From: Pachyseris speciosa
Lineage: Eukaryota; Cnidaria; Anthozoa; Scleractinia; Pachyseridae
Assembly: GCA_016490735.1 (NCBI GenBank)
Contig: JAEMWC010001019.1
Span: 142,501-206,500 of the forward strand
Length of the DNA: 64,000 nt
Direction of reading: 5' to 3'
The position numbers were made by a program, and so were the translations under genes. Shown here piece after piece: positions 1-11,490 of the stretch. A model generated the notes under the pieces. It searched no databases, had not been told where the DNA came from, and worked only from the letters and a program-made list of their open reading frames with translations. Each line of letters starts with the position of its first letter. Position 1 is the first letter of the stretch.

Positions 1-1
1 C

Positions 2-870
2 GATACAATAACTTCGAAGCATAAATTTCTTAATCAGAGCTTATGGTATAATTCACTAATCAGAATCAATAACTCTCCCCTTTTCTATCCAGAATGGCTT
101 CACAACGGTGTTAAAGAGGTGAAAAATTTGAAAGACGACTCGAACAATTTCCTATCATTTCCTGATTTTAAGAACAAGTACAACCTTGATGCTTGCCCTC
201 TCAAGTATTATGGTCTTTTGTCTACACTTAAAGTCCTGTGGAATACACAAAAAAATAACTTTTTTTCGAACAATCCTGAATATGAAAGCTTCGCAACAAC
301 TCTCTCAAAAACCCCTAGTGCAAGCCCACTGGTTTACGCAAAGCTTGTTTCCCAAAAATGCGTAACTTCAACCACACACCAACAAAAATGGCTAAGTGAT
401 CGTAACCTAAAAGATGATGAACACGTCAAGTGGCACGAAACCTATCAACTAGCTTCTAAGTATACTAAAAGCACAAGACGTATCGAGTTCCAATTCAAAT
501 TTTTGCATAGACGAATAGCTACTAATCAATTTCTACACAAAATTGGTATAAAAGATGACTTAAAATGCTCTTTCTGCCAGGAGGAACCGGAGAATTTACG
601 ACATCTGTTTTGGTCTTGTCACAAAACAGGCTCATTTTGGAATTCTGTACGCATAAAACTTACTCTATCCAACGTTTTTACAGATACTGATACAATGAAC
701 ATTGCTGATGCACTAGAATAACACCATCTTCCTCTAAAAACCATCACCAGATCAATTTTTGCTGTCTTTTAGCGAGATATTATATCTGGAGATGTAAAAT
801 AAACGAAACCACTCCAAAAGCAGAAGGCTTCCTTCAATATCTTAAATCGATTTATGGCATAGAGGGGAAA
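2..870 (+). pseudogene. LINE ORF2 C-terminal remnant (L1/Tx1-like)
   Basis: The frame is open from base 2 to the stop at 719-721 and reads as the C-terminal end of a non-LTR retrotransposon polyprotein. A zinc-knuckle-like stretch CSFCQEEPENLRHLFWSCH lies near 570-625, the usual zf-RVT position downstream of the reverse transcriptase. After a frameshift around 700-760 the family tail continues in another frame (FCCLLARYYIWRCKINETT, near 757-815), so the copy is broken. The RT itself would lie left of the window. Clade assignment is from the tail pattern only and is tentative. Confidence 0.75.
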
Positions 871-1560
871 CAGGTGACACTCCCCCCAAGAAATGGGAAC
901 TTCTGAATACTTTATTTTAGTGCAATTCCCCCTCCTCCCTTTGTATTACCGTAGACGTATATATACAGTATTTCCTCTTACCCCTGAAGACGCAACCCTT
1001 CACCAACCTTTTTTTTCTCTTCTGATAGTCAATGGCCTTGCAAAACCTGACACAATGAAATATCCTTTAAGTAAAGTACCTTTCAAGGAATAGATTGTAC
1101 TTTTTATGATTGTATTTGCCCAAAAGACAATGATCAGTTTAGTTTAATATGTACAGTAAATTTGTTTTTGCTTGATGTAATTTTCGTGTTTCTGTAATGC
1201 AATGTTTTGTAATGCAAATTTAAAAAAATGAAAAAAAAAATTTTTTTTTAGAAATTATTTTACTTTTCACAAGAACATATGTAGTCGCACCACCAGGCAA
1301 AGTAATTACCTTTATTTGCCGAGGGTTCGTACCGAAGCTGCGAAACGTTCCTTTTATTACAGTGGCTGTGTAATTTTTAATAGATTGTCAAAGTAATTTT
1401 ACTCTGTTTGCTATTTAAGTTTTTTCTTATGTAGGCTATTGTTCTTAACTTTGTGCATTAAGTGACTAATTGCTTTTCTTACTCTTTATTTTTCAGGGCT
1501 CCCATTGATAGCAGGCCTTTTGTATATATGTCCTGAAGGGACTACCCTGTTTAAATAAAG
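871..1560 (+). other. LINE 3' UTR / tail and non-coding flank
   Basis: No convincing coding signal. An A-rich run followed by a T-rich run near 1220-1250 may be the LINE 3' tail. A polyadenylation-like AATAAA lies near 1555. The short ORF at 893-1093 has no recognisable features. Confidence 0.35.
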
Positions 1561-1589
1561 GTGTTCACTTCACTTCAACTACAGACAAA

Positions 1590-1851
1590 TCCAGTTTCGA
1601 GTTCACCATGACCGCTGAATATAAGTACTGTGAACGCATTTGCTCACCGTTAGCCTCGAACTAAAGTAAAATATTCACAATTTCCAGCAAGAAGATGACC
1701 TGTTTACAGCTCTGTCTATTGTTTAATTTTGAAATTTTTTTTGCATCTTCCCGCCGGTATTTGTGAATATTTTACTTTAGGTCGAGGCTAACGGTGTAAA
1801 AATGCGTTCTCAGTGTTTTTATTCAACGGTCATGGCGAACTCGAAACTGGA
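1590..1851. repeat. Foldback (MITE-like) element, ~91-bp arms
   Basis: Imperfect inverted repeat: arm 1590-1680 pairs with 1761-1851 (ends CCAGTTTCGAGTTC on one side and its reverse complement on the other), spaced by about 80 bases. No ORF inside. Lies about 0.7 kb upstream of gene A. Confidence 0.75.
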
Positions 1852-2565
1852 CTATTCAAAAGTTTTGTTTAATAATTTACTCTAGATCTGAGCATAAAAA
1901 GAATCATACAGTACCTGTATCAGGTCAGTGCGCGGTACATTGTTTATTAATCAGTGGTCTTATGGATTCATGCACCATAACTGTTAATCGCCGAAGGGAA
2001 ACACGAGGGACGAAGTCTTTAGAGTACCGCATTTACAATGAGCCTTTCACAAACCCTGCCTGATTAGATTGATTAAAACTGTACCCCTGCACAACATTCG
2101 GATCTTTTTCAACGATTTATATATAATTCATGATATTCGTAAAATTAAAAAAAAATAACAACATAATATTCCATCATTTCTGCAAGGAAAGAAAGAAAAA
2201 TATCTACCACAGACTGCAAAAATAACCATGGCTATCTTGTTATGCTGAGGATTTAAAATCAGAATTTTCTTGCAGAGAATAAATGTTCTTATACTAATTT
2301 AAACAATGCTCCCTTGTTTGAATTATTAAACGTCACATAAATATATATTTAAGGACCGAAACCAGCCAACAGAGTTATTATATGTAATAAGCATAACAAA
2401 AGCCAGTCAATAAACCTTTTGTTGTCTCATGCACACGAAAATATTTTTTCCTTGAATAGTGCAGAATTCGATCATTTTGACTCAGTTGTCAAAGAATTCT
2501 CGGCTCGCTTCAACTGAATAGTTATCTGGAATCGTCTTCGCATCGGTGGCAAAAGCAAAAGAGTG

Positions 2566-2949
2566 ATGATTACTAAAGCACAACCGTTGCGTTGGGATTC
2601 AGGGGTATCTACATTTCAGTGGAAAATTCTACGCTTCCTTTTCCTTGTGAATATTCAGTGGTGCAAGCCAGGTTTCGGTCAAGAGTCGCTATCCAGTCCT
2701 ATTCCTTTTCTCTTCACATATCGAAACATGTATCTACCGGGATACGTTATACAAAGCCTTCGCCTAGATGACTGGCTGCAATGTCTGTCTGCTTGTGCAA
2801 GCACGCAAGATTGCATCTCCTACAATTTTGATCCAAGACTGGGAACCCTAAGGTCAACAGTGAAGGGCTAACTAAACTGGGGCAAGAATGCCAGGGCGCG
2901 AAAAAGTCGCTTCGTTTCCGCCAAGGTTTCGTTTTTCATCAGATAAGAG
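2566..2949 (+). CDS. Gene A exon 1 (signal peptide + PAN/apple)
   Basis: The donor is GAG|GTAAGT with GT at 2950-2951. After the frameshift the conserved C-terminal part (..QECQGAKKSLRFRQGFVFHQ..) is readable in the next frame and matches gene B exon 1 residue for residue in pattern (C, KSL, F, QG, FH, IR). Bases 2865-2949 of this exon lie inside the tandem duplication. Confidence 0.7.
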
Positions 2950-5040
2950 GTAAGTAAAAAAAAAAAAAAAAGAAAAAGAAAGAAATGTTTGAAGAGCAAT
3001 TGCAATCATGATACCCTGCACGGCAAACCATAAAAAAACTTGCAACTGGTTGACGTGATAAAAACTTGTTGTAATAATGCATTGCTTACGCCCTTGGAAC
3101 TGGGAGGTATACGTGTTTAGTAGATTTTTTGGCAGTTTCAAAAAATAAATAACTAATAAAAATGTAGAAACCCGAACAGGAGAGGCTAATGAAATACCCA
3201 CTACGCTATTTCAAGCTAGTCAGCTTCTAACTAAGCAAATAAGTCAACTTTCCTTTCAGTAAACGAGGACAATGTTGATCTTTGTTAAGTTGGAGAATTG
3301 TTACTTCAAAGAAAGGCGTCCCGGATATTTGGTGATATGAATTTTTTTTCGTAATGTTTGTAAATGTAAAATCTTCTTAGGCGAGAATCTGCACCCAGTG
3401 CCTTTAAACTCTGACCGAAAACAGACTATTAAGGATGAAACCGATGTTTTTGATTCGGGGTGATCGTGTCGGCATTAGATCATCAAGGTAGCTAGAAATT
3501 TTAAGAAATTATACGAGTCTTTTAGAAGAGTTCACCAAATTTGCATAGCGCTATGGCAAGTGCAGAATTTCTTTCATTTAATTTTACAGTAATATCCTGA
3601 GAAAGCTCGTCGCGATGACACCAGCTCGGAACGTCGTTATTTACCGCAGTAAGGTTTTGCTTTTCTTTGTACGGAAAATCCATTACCGGATCACAATTCT
3701 ACTTTATTTTTCTTTTACTCGTTTAACTCTTTTTTAAAGGGTGCACGAGAAAGCAAGGTTTCTTGACTGAATAAACAAAAAAACAAGCTGATAACAAAAC
3801 AGCGCATCACCTGCATACACGTTTCGTCTCCAGTATAAAATGCAAGTTAATTATCCAGAAAAAGTAGAGGATACGTGTATCTTAGGTTCGTTGTCGTTTT
3901 CTCAGGGTTATTAAAATTTTGGTAATTGTTTATTTTAATCTTATACATGCCACGATGACTACAATAAGAAGGAAATGATATTTATAAAGAAGTACCGAAA
4001 ATTTCGAGCATGAAACGTTCGATACTGTTTGTAAAATGAAGACATGAGTATTAAGACTGGTTGAGTCTTAAGTTCCTTACAAGCCCTACCCTACGAGCAG
4101 AGTCTCCCGTTTGCCTTGTCCGAATAGAGAAAGAGGGAGGGAGACTCTGCAGAAGTCGTGTATTTTCTTTGCCGTCATCCACGATTTTGGATAATTAGAT
4201 GCTTAATTTCCGGTTTGGTCCAGATTTAAACCGGTTATGATGCGTGAATCTGTACTAAAGGATGTATTTGATGAACAAAATTGAGCCAACGTTGCGCAAT
4301 AAATTTGGGAACGAGGCGGTCTCTTAGCAACCGTTGCGCATGCTCACATGAGAAAATACACGACTTCTGGAGAGTCTCCCTCCGTCTTTCGCTCTTCTGA
4401 CAAGGCTAGTTAAGGGGCAACTCTTCTCGCTTGATATAATAATTTTGTATTTAGATATACAATCTCCAGACTAAAATTAACAAATATTATGTAGCTATTC
4501 ATCATTTTCGGCAAATTTCAATCTTGCTTTCTTGAACTCAGATTTTCACCTTTGAAGAATAAGTTATTAAACACCTCTACAATCTTGTTCAACGAGTGTA
4601 CCTGCATTTTAAATCCTTTTCTTGCGGAAGAGTGATGTCGCCAAATAAAAACAAAATCTAAAGGCACATTTTCCAGAATTGCATTCTTAAAGTGGAGTTT
4701 AAAAAAATGGTGCATTGTAACCGTAACCACGATTAACGTTTTCATACTTGAGTGGGAGCGTTGCCATGTTAGAAAAATGTTAAAACATTTCGACATAGCA
4801 TACTGATTTATAAACTTCCTTCTGATAACATCTTGTGAATGTTATTTTGGAACAGATATACCACCAAGCTACTGGTCACTATGGCAACCGTGGAGTGCGT
4901 GCTCGACAACATGTGGGCAGGGAGTGAAAAGGCGAAAGCGCGTCTGTATCGACTCTAGCAAAAGTGGATGCAGCGGATCAGAGAAGGAAGAAAAGAAGTG
5001 CGGCACAAGCAGTGACGATTCTGACTGCGAAGATGATTAG
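2566..5040 (+). CDS. Gene A: secreted PAN/apple + TSR protein, frameshifted in exon 1
   Basis: Two exons: 2566-2949 and 4856-5040 (stop TAG 5038-5040). ATG 2566 is chosen because a hydrophobic signal-like stretch (residues about 20-38) follows it. Exon 1 then has a PAN/apple-like core with CLSACASTQDCISYNF. Exon 2 is a TSR with the WSLWQPWSACSTTC start, KRRKRVC and six cysteines, ending in an acidic tail. The paralogue at 10.5-13.4 kb shares exon structure and phase-1 junctions. Relative to it, one base is missing near 2845-2850, where the paralogue has Thr-Cys; without that loss exon 1 ends in phase 1 at AGAG|GTAAGT and joins exon 2, giving about 189 residues. As written the frame stops at 2869-2871. 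It could be a young pseudogene, an allelic null or a base-call error. Role inferred: extracellular matrix or mucus adhesion. Confidence 0.7.
4113..4406. repeat. Foldback element in duplication copy 1
   Basis: Arm 4113-4170 (contains GAAGTCGTGTATTTTCT) pairs with 4351-4406 (AGAAAATACACGACTTC). About 180 bases separate the arms. It lies in gene A intron 1. Repeated at 8114-8406. Confidence 0.7.
4856..5040 (+). CDS. Gene A exon 2 (TSR), copy 1
   Basis: Acceptor AACAG at 4851-4855, exon starts in phase 1 (Asp across the junction). Encodes SYWSLWQPWSACSTTC, then GQGVKRRKRVC, and an Asp/Glu-rich end before TAG. Six cysteines are consistent with three disulfides of a TSR. Confidence 0.85.
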
Positions 5041-5547
5041 TACTGACATGTAGTGTAATGGAATTAGCCCACTTCATGGCCAAAATTTGTATTTACTCGA
5101 GGATGCGTGTTTCGTGATCACAAGTGAGATGAAATCAAGAAATGATTTTTTAAAGACGAAACAGGAACTTGAACACCTCAGCGCAGCTTTTTCATGGAAA
5201 TATCCTGATATTGATAATTACTTCATGTCTCAAAATCTCTCCTCTTGGTGATACGCACGATATTGGGATATCTCATGTTCAAGCTATGACCTCTAGCCTT
5301 GTCTCCTCGACAGGTCAACCGCTGCCCGCAGATGGACAGCTAACAAGACTATACTACAGTAAAGGAAAACTTGTAGTAACCTCCTTACTTCCTTAGAAAT
5401 TAATTAAGAAATCGATAGCGAGTACCAAAAGAATGATTATAATGACGTTGACGACAACAACGACGACGATAACGATGTCTGGCCCTAATCAAGTCCAAAT
5501 CATCGTAGCTTAAAGTGATTCTGCTAATTGCGGTCGCAAAGGATTAA
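5041..5547 (+). other. Gene A 3' flank
   Basis: Probably 3' UTR plus spacer. A GACGACAACAACGACGACGA-like triplet-rich patch lies near 5445-5475. No other signal seen. Confidence 0.35.
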
Positions 5548-5919
5548 TAGAGAGGTTAAGCAACGACGACGGCAACGGGAACGAAAACGTCATTTGAAAA
5601 TCTAACTTCTCGTTATCGTAACTCTTTGGCGATTATTCCAACTTCTTTTTATAAATTGTGGGCGAACTATCCTGGAGCTAAATTAGCAAAAATGGCGCCG
5701 AAGTTGGGAAAACTGAGAGAGAAGACGGTTGACCGTCATACGGTCACGTTCTCCCCAAAACCTAAAATTTGGTCAGTTCACGTTGTTGTTTTGCTGAGGA
5801 CGGCAAAGAAATGTATCAAAATGTAAAACGCACGTGCAGGGCGATCGTTTTCCCTAATTAAGCCTATTGTTTTGTGACGTTCTCGTTGCCGTTGCCGTCG
5901 TCGTTGCTTAAGCTCTCTA
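5548..5919. repeat. MITE with TIR TAAGCAACGACGACGGCAAC (copy 1)
   Basis: Left end TAGAGAGG-TTAAGCAACGACG and right end CGTCGTTGCTTAAG-CTCTCTA are inverted; arms about 45 bp, whole element about 370 bp. Interior has an imperfect palindrome around 5725-5755. No transposase. Repeated at 9548-9919. Confidence 0.8.
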
Positions 5920-6459
5920 ACAACTTATCATACTGAGGGTAATTTACTGATACTGATGAGTTTAGTTGGTCATCAATCAGAATGGTTTTTAACTAGCATT
6001 GATCTCAAGCGCTGGCTATGTAATAACTGTAAAAGTGAATATATGAAGGTTACAATTAATTGTATATAAATGTAAACCTCTTGTGATGAATAGAAATGAA
6101 CAAAAAATACGCGTTTCACGGCTGTTGTGGCTCTTCTCTTATAGTTATACTATGCCCCTTATGTGAAACGTGGAGCATTATAGCAAAGGAAAAGAATGTA
6201 GGTGACTGGATTTAAATATGTGAAAGACCAGCTGAGTTATGCACCCAGCTTAAGTCGTATAGCTGCGGCAATAAATCCTGGAAAAATTCTGGCTTGAATC
6301 ATAAATGTTTTCAGGCTTTTTTGACTTATTTGTGTTTCTCTGAGTACAGTTTTTATCCGTCACGGTTTAGCTTGTGTGATTAAATGGAAAACTATCGTCC
6401 ATATTTTCTGTGTCAGTTTTCTATAGAAATGCTGGGAAAGCGGTAACTCCACTTCCGAG

Positions 6460-6641
6460 TTATCGACTTAAACAGCCGACCTCACCAATGCCGTCGACAC
6501 ACTGGTCCTTTACCGGATCATACCACCCTGATGGACATTTTATGATGAACGTCCGCCCTCCAGAACACTGAATGAATCTGCGACAGTCAGTCACATCTTG
6601 GTAATTGCCATCTGATTTGCCGACACAGAACTTCAAAATAT
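6460..6641 (-). CDS. Gene B exon 3 (CBM14), extra copy
   Basis: Identical to 10460-10641. Begins after TTTTCAG (phase 1) and ends at a TAA (6460-6462). Encodes a CBM14/peritrophin-A domain: C-VGKSDGNYQDVTD-C-RRFIQ-C-SGGRTFIIK-C-PSGWYDPVKDQ-C. In this copy it is 5.0 kb from gene B exon 2, with the other exon 3 copy in between, so it is an orphan or an alternative last exon. Confidence 0.8.
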
Positions 6642-6863
6642 CTGAAAAGCATGCAAAAAAGTGAGATTGTCACAGACAAGGATATTAACTTTATTTTAGT
6701 TACAGATCTGGCACGAAATCGTAGTGGTTACCTTGGTTGCTGAACTTACATCTATGACACGTGGTTGGGGTTTATAGTCTCTTTCCCAGACACTAGTCAT
6801 AGTACAGGCTTTTTAAATTGTAAACAGGTGGACGCTGACACTGAATCAATGTCTTGAATACAA

Positions 6864-6948
6864 GGGCTAACTAAACTGGGGCAAGAATGCCAGGGCGCGA
6901 AAAAGTCGCTTCGTTTCCGCCAAGGTTTCGTTTTTCATCAGATAAGAG
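6864..6948 (+). pseudogene. Gene A exon 1, 3' fragment (duplicated)
   Basis: The last 85 bases of gene A exon 1 with its intact GTAAGT donor. It lacks the start codon, signal peptide and PAN core. Without an upstream acceptor it is not expected to be spliced in, but the donor could still act. Confidence 0.8.
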
Positions 6949-8113
6949 GTAAGTAAAAAAAAAAAAGAAAAAGAAAAAGAAAGAAATGTTTGAAGAGCAA
7001 TTGCAATCATGATACCCTGCACGGCAAACCATAAAAAAACTTGCAACTGGTTGACGTGATAAAAACTTGTTGTAATAATGCATTGCTTACGCCCTTGGAA
7101 CTGGGAGGTATACGTGTTTAGTAGATTTTTTGGCAGTTTCAAAAAATAAATAACTAATAAAAATGTAGAAACCCGAACAGGAGAGGCTAATGAAATACCC
7201 ACTACGCTATTTCAAGCTAGTCAGCTTCTAACTAAGCAAATAAGTCAACTTTCCTTTCAGTAAACGAGGACAATGTTGATCTTTGTTAAGTTGGAGAATT
7301 GTTACTTCAAAGAAAGGCGTCCCGGATATTTGGTGATATGAATTTTTTTTCGTAATGTTTGTAAATGTAAAATCTTCTTAGGCGAGAATCTGCACCCAGT
7401 GCCTTTAAACTCTGACCGAAAACAGACTATTAAGGATGAAACCGATGTTTTTGATTCGGGGTGATCGTGTCGGCATTAGATCATCAAGGTAGCTAGAAAT
7501 TTTAAGAAATTATACGAGTCTTTTAGAAGAGTTCACCAAATTTGCATAGCGCTATGGCAAGTGCAGAATTTCTTTCATTTAATTTTACAGTAATATCCTG
7601 AGAAAGCTCGTCGCGATGACACCAGCTCGGAACGTCGTTATTTACCGCAGTAAGGTTTTGCTTTTCTTTGTACGGAAAATCCATTACCGGATCACAATTC
7701 TACTTTATTTTTCTTTTACTCGTTTAACTCTTTTTTAAAGGGTGCACGAGAAAGCAAGGTTTCTTGACTGAATAAACAAAAAAACAAGCTGATAACAAAA
7801 CAGCGCATCACCTGCATACACGTTTCGTCTCCAGTATAAAATGCAAGTTAATTATCCAGAAAAAGTAGAGGATACGTGTATCTTAGGTTCGTTGTCGTTT
7901 TCTCAGGGTTATTAAAATTTTGGTAATTGTTTATTTTAATCTTATACATGCCACGATGACTACAATAAGAAGGAAATGATATTTATAAAGAAGTACCGAA
8001 AATTTCGAGCATGAAACGTTCGATACTGTTTGTAAAATGAAGACATGAGTATTAAGACTGGTTGAGTCTTAAGTTCCTTACAAGCCCTACCCTACGAGCA
8101 GAGTCTCCCGTTT

Positions 8114-8406
8114 GCCTTGTCCGAATAGAGAAAGAGGAGGGAGACTCTGCAGAAGTCGTGTATTTTCTTTGCCGTCATCCACGATTTTGGATAATTAGAT
8201 GCTTAATTTCCGGTTTGGTCCAGATTTAAACCGGTTATGATGCGTGAATCTGTACTAAAGGATGTATTTGATGAACAAAATTGAGCCAACGTTGCGCAAT
8301 AAATTTGGGAACGAGGCGGTCTCTTAGCAACCGTTGCGCATGCTCACATGAGAAAATACACGACTTCTGGAGAGTCTCCCTCCGTCTTTCGCTCTTCTGA
8401 CAAGGC
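8114..8406. repeat. Foldback element in duplication copy 2
   Basis: Copy of the element at 4113-4406; one G shorter. Confidence 0.7.
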
Positions 8407-8855
8407 TAGTTAAGGGGCAACTCTTCTCGCTTGATATAATAATTTTGTATTTAGATATACAATCTCCAGACTAAAATTAACAAATATTATGTAGCTATTC
8501 ATCATTTTCGGCAAATTTCAATCTTGCTTTCTTGAACTCAGATTTTCACCTTTGAAGAATAAGTTATTAAACACCTCTACAATCTTGTTCAACGAGTGTA
8601 CCTGCATTTTAAATCCTTTTCTTGCGGAAGAGTGATGTCGCCAAATAAAAACAAAATCTAAAGGCACATTTTCCAGAATTGCATTCTTAAAGTGGAGTTT
8701 AAAAAAATGGTGCATTGTAACCGTAACCACGATTAACGTTTTCATACTTGAGTGGGAGCGTTGCCATGTTAGAAAAATGTTAAAACATTTCGACATAGCA
8801 TACTGATTTATAAACTTCCTTCTGATAACATCTTGTGAATGTTATTTTGGAACAG

Positions 8856-9040
8856 ATATACCACCAAGCTACTGGTCACTATGGCAACCGTGGAGTGCGT
8901 GCTCGACAACATGTGGGCAGGGAGTGAAAAGGCGAAAGCGCGTCTGTATCGACTCTAGCAAAAGTGGATGCAGCGGATCAGAGAAGGAAGAAAAGAAGTG
9001 CGGCACAAGCAGTGACGATTCTGACTGCGAAGATGATTAG
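8856..9040 (+). CDS. Gene A exon 2 (TSR), copy 2
   Basis: Identical in acceptor, phase and coding content to 4856-5040. Could serve as an alternative last exon of gene A giving the same protein, or be silent. Confidence 0.75.
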
Positions 9041-9547
9041 TACTGACATGTAGTGTAATGGAATTAGCCCACTTCATGGCCAAAATTTGTATTTACTCGA
9101 GGATGCGTGTTTCGTGATCACAAGTGAGATGAAATCAAGAAATGATTTTTTAAAGACGAAACAGGAACTTGAACACCTCAGCGCAGCTTTTTCATGGAAA
9201 TATCCTGATATTGATAATTACTTCATGTCTCAAAATCTCTCCTCTTGGTGATACGCACGATATTGGGATATCTCATGTTCAAGCTATGACCTCTAGCCTT
9301 GTCTCCTCGACAGGTCAACCGCTGCCCGCAGATGGACAGCTAACAAGACTATACTACAGTAAAGGAAAACTTGTAGTAACCTCCTTACTTCCTTAGAAAT
9401 TAATTAAGAAATCGATAGCGAGTACCAAAAGAATGATTATAATGACGTTGACGACAACAACGACGACGATAACGATGTCTGGCCCTAATCAAGTCCAAAT
9501 CATCGTAGCTTAAAGTGATTCTGCTAATTGCGGTCGCAAAGGATTAA

Positions 9548-9919
9548 TAGAGAGGTTAAGCAACGACGACGGCAACGGGAACGAAAACGTCATTTGAAAA
9601 TCTAACTTCTCGTTATCGTAACTCTTTGGCGATTATTCCAACTTCTTTTTATAAATTGTGGGCGAACTATCCTGGAGCTAAATTAGCAAAAATGGCGCCG
9701 AAGTTGGGAAAACTGAGAGAGAAGACGGTTGACCGTCATACGGTCACGTTCTCCCCAAAACCTAAAATTTGGTCAGTTCACGTTGTTGTTTTGCTGAGGA
9801 CGGCAAAGAAATGTATCAAAATGTAAAACGCACGTGCAGGGCGATCGTTTTCCCTAATTAAGCCTATTGTTTTGTGACGTTCTCGTTGCCGTTGCCGTCG
9901 TCGTTGCTTAAGCTCTCTA
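9548..9919. repeat. MITE with TIR TAAGCAACGACGACGGCAAC (copy 2)
   Basis: Copy of 5548-5919 within the tandem duplication. Confidence 0.8.
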
Positions 9920-10459
9920 ACAACTTATCATACTGAGGGTAATTTACTGATACTGATGAGTTTAGTTGGTCATCAATCAGAATGGTTTTTAACTAGCATT
10001 GATCTCAAGCGCTGGCTATGTAATAACTGTAAAAGTGAATATATGAAGGTTACAATTAATTGTATATAAATGTAAACCTCTTGTGATGAATAGAAATGAA
10101 CAAAAAATACGCGTTTCACGGCTGTTGTGGCTCTTCTCTTATAGTTATACTATGCCCCTTATGTGAAACGTGGAGCATTATAGCAAAGGAAAAGAATGTA
10201 GGTGACTGGATTTAAATATGTGAAAGACCAGCTGAGTTATGCACCCAGCTTAAGTCGTATAGCTGCGGCAATAAATCCTGGAAAAATTCTGGCTTGAATC
10301 ATAAATGTTTTCAGGCTTTTTTGACTTATTTGTGTTTCTCTGAGTACAGTTTTTATCCGTCACGGTTTAGCTTGTGTGATTAAATGGAAAACTATCGTCC
10401 ATATTTTCTGTGTCAGTTTTCTATAGAAATGCTGGGAAAGCGGTAACTCCACTTCCGAG

Positions 10460-10641
10460 TTATCGACTTAAACAGCCGACCTCACCAATGCCGTCGACAC
10501 ACTGGTCCTTTACCGGATCATACCACCCTGATGGACATTTTATGATGAACGTCCGCCCTCCAGAACACTGAATGAATCTGCGACAGTCAGTCACATCTTG
10601 GTAATTGCCATCTGATTTGCCGACACAGAACTTCAAAATAT
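10460..10641 (-). CDS. Gene B exon 3 (CBM14 domain, stop)
   Basis: Acceptor TTTTCAG at 10642-10648, stop TAA at 10460-10462. Inside duplication copy 2 and nearest to exon 2, so the likely default last exon. Confidence 0.85.
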
Positions 10642-11096
10642 CTGAAAAGCATGCAAAAAAGTGAGATTGTCACAGACAAGGATATTAACTTTATTTTAGT
10701 TACAGATCTGGCACGAAATCGTAGTGGTTACCTTGGTTGCTGAACTTACATCTATGACACGTGGTTGGGGTTTATAGTCTCTTTCCCAGACACTAGTCAT
10801 AGTACAGGCTTTTTAAATTGTAAACAGGTGGACGCTGACACTGAATCAATGTCTTGAATACAAGGAACATCTTTACGCTAAAATATCTCATTTAGTCCTT
10901 CTATGTGTACCAACTAGTCAGGTAACTACAAACTTAACAACGAAACGACACTGTTCGAGAATGTGAAAAACCAAAAAGTCATAGATATTTTTTTACAAAT
11001 GTTTGAATGCCTCGGCTCAAAACTCCGGAAGGAACCGGCTAAAACCCGAAAATAATAATAATGATAATAATAATAATAATAATAATAATAATAGTA

Positions 11097-11137
<41 letters not shown>

Positions 11138-11455
11138 TTATTCAAGTATATCATGGAGAACATAATTGCAACAAAACTATTTACAAGGATAAATGCTGTT
11201 TAAAAAATAAAACGCACTCTCAAATTTTTATGTACACTTTCAGCAAAACTAAAATTTTCGCATTTCGAAATTGTTGTGTTCATGTTTAACATGAAGCTTT
11301 AAAATATTTGAAAAAAAGTAATAGGTCGGCATCCAGAAAATGTGACAAAAAAAAACTAGCCTAAAAACTACTTCTATAAGTATGTAAAACAATCACAAAT
11401 CCAAAAAAACCATTCCCAACAAACAAAACGTATCATAGATAGTAATAGAAATAAT

Positions 11456-11490
<35 letters not shown>

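Larger units (their letters stand above)
2865..6863. repeat. 4.0-kb tandem duplication, copy 1
   Basis: Copy 1 (2865-6863) and copy 2 (6864-10863) are head-to-tail and appear identical apart from small indels in an A-rich tract (2957-2985 versus 6956-6986) and one G in a GA-run (4130s versus 8130s). Breakpoints share AAGG. It contains the 3' end of gene A exon 1, the gene A TSR exon, two foldback elements and the gene B CBM14 exon (antisense). Confidence 0.95.
6864..10863. repeat. 4.0-kb tandem duplication, copy 2
   Basis: See copy 1. At the junction the sequence runs ..TTGAATACAAGG|GCTAACTAAACTG.., and at the right end ..TTGAATACAAGG|AACATC.., so the AAGG could belong to either side. Divergence is almost zero, so the event is recent, or one copy is an assembly artefact. 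Confidence 0.95.

Noticed and set aside
2872..3201. Minus-strand ORF of 109 residues with its copy at 6867-7202
   Set aside because: Antisense to gene A exon 1 and intron; poly-Phe part comes from the A-rich tract.
4518..4796. 92-residue ORF conserved in both duplication copies (also 8518-8796)
   Set aside because: It is conserved only because the DNA was duplicated recently; it is in the gene A intron and has no domain features.
5169..5396. 75-residue ORF (and its copy at 9169-9396)
   Set aside because: Downstream of the gene A stop, no signal of coding beyond the duplication.
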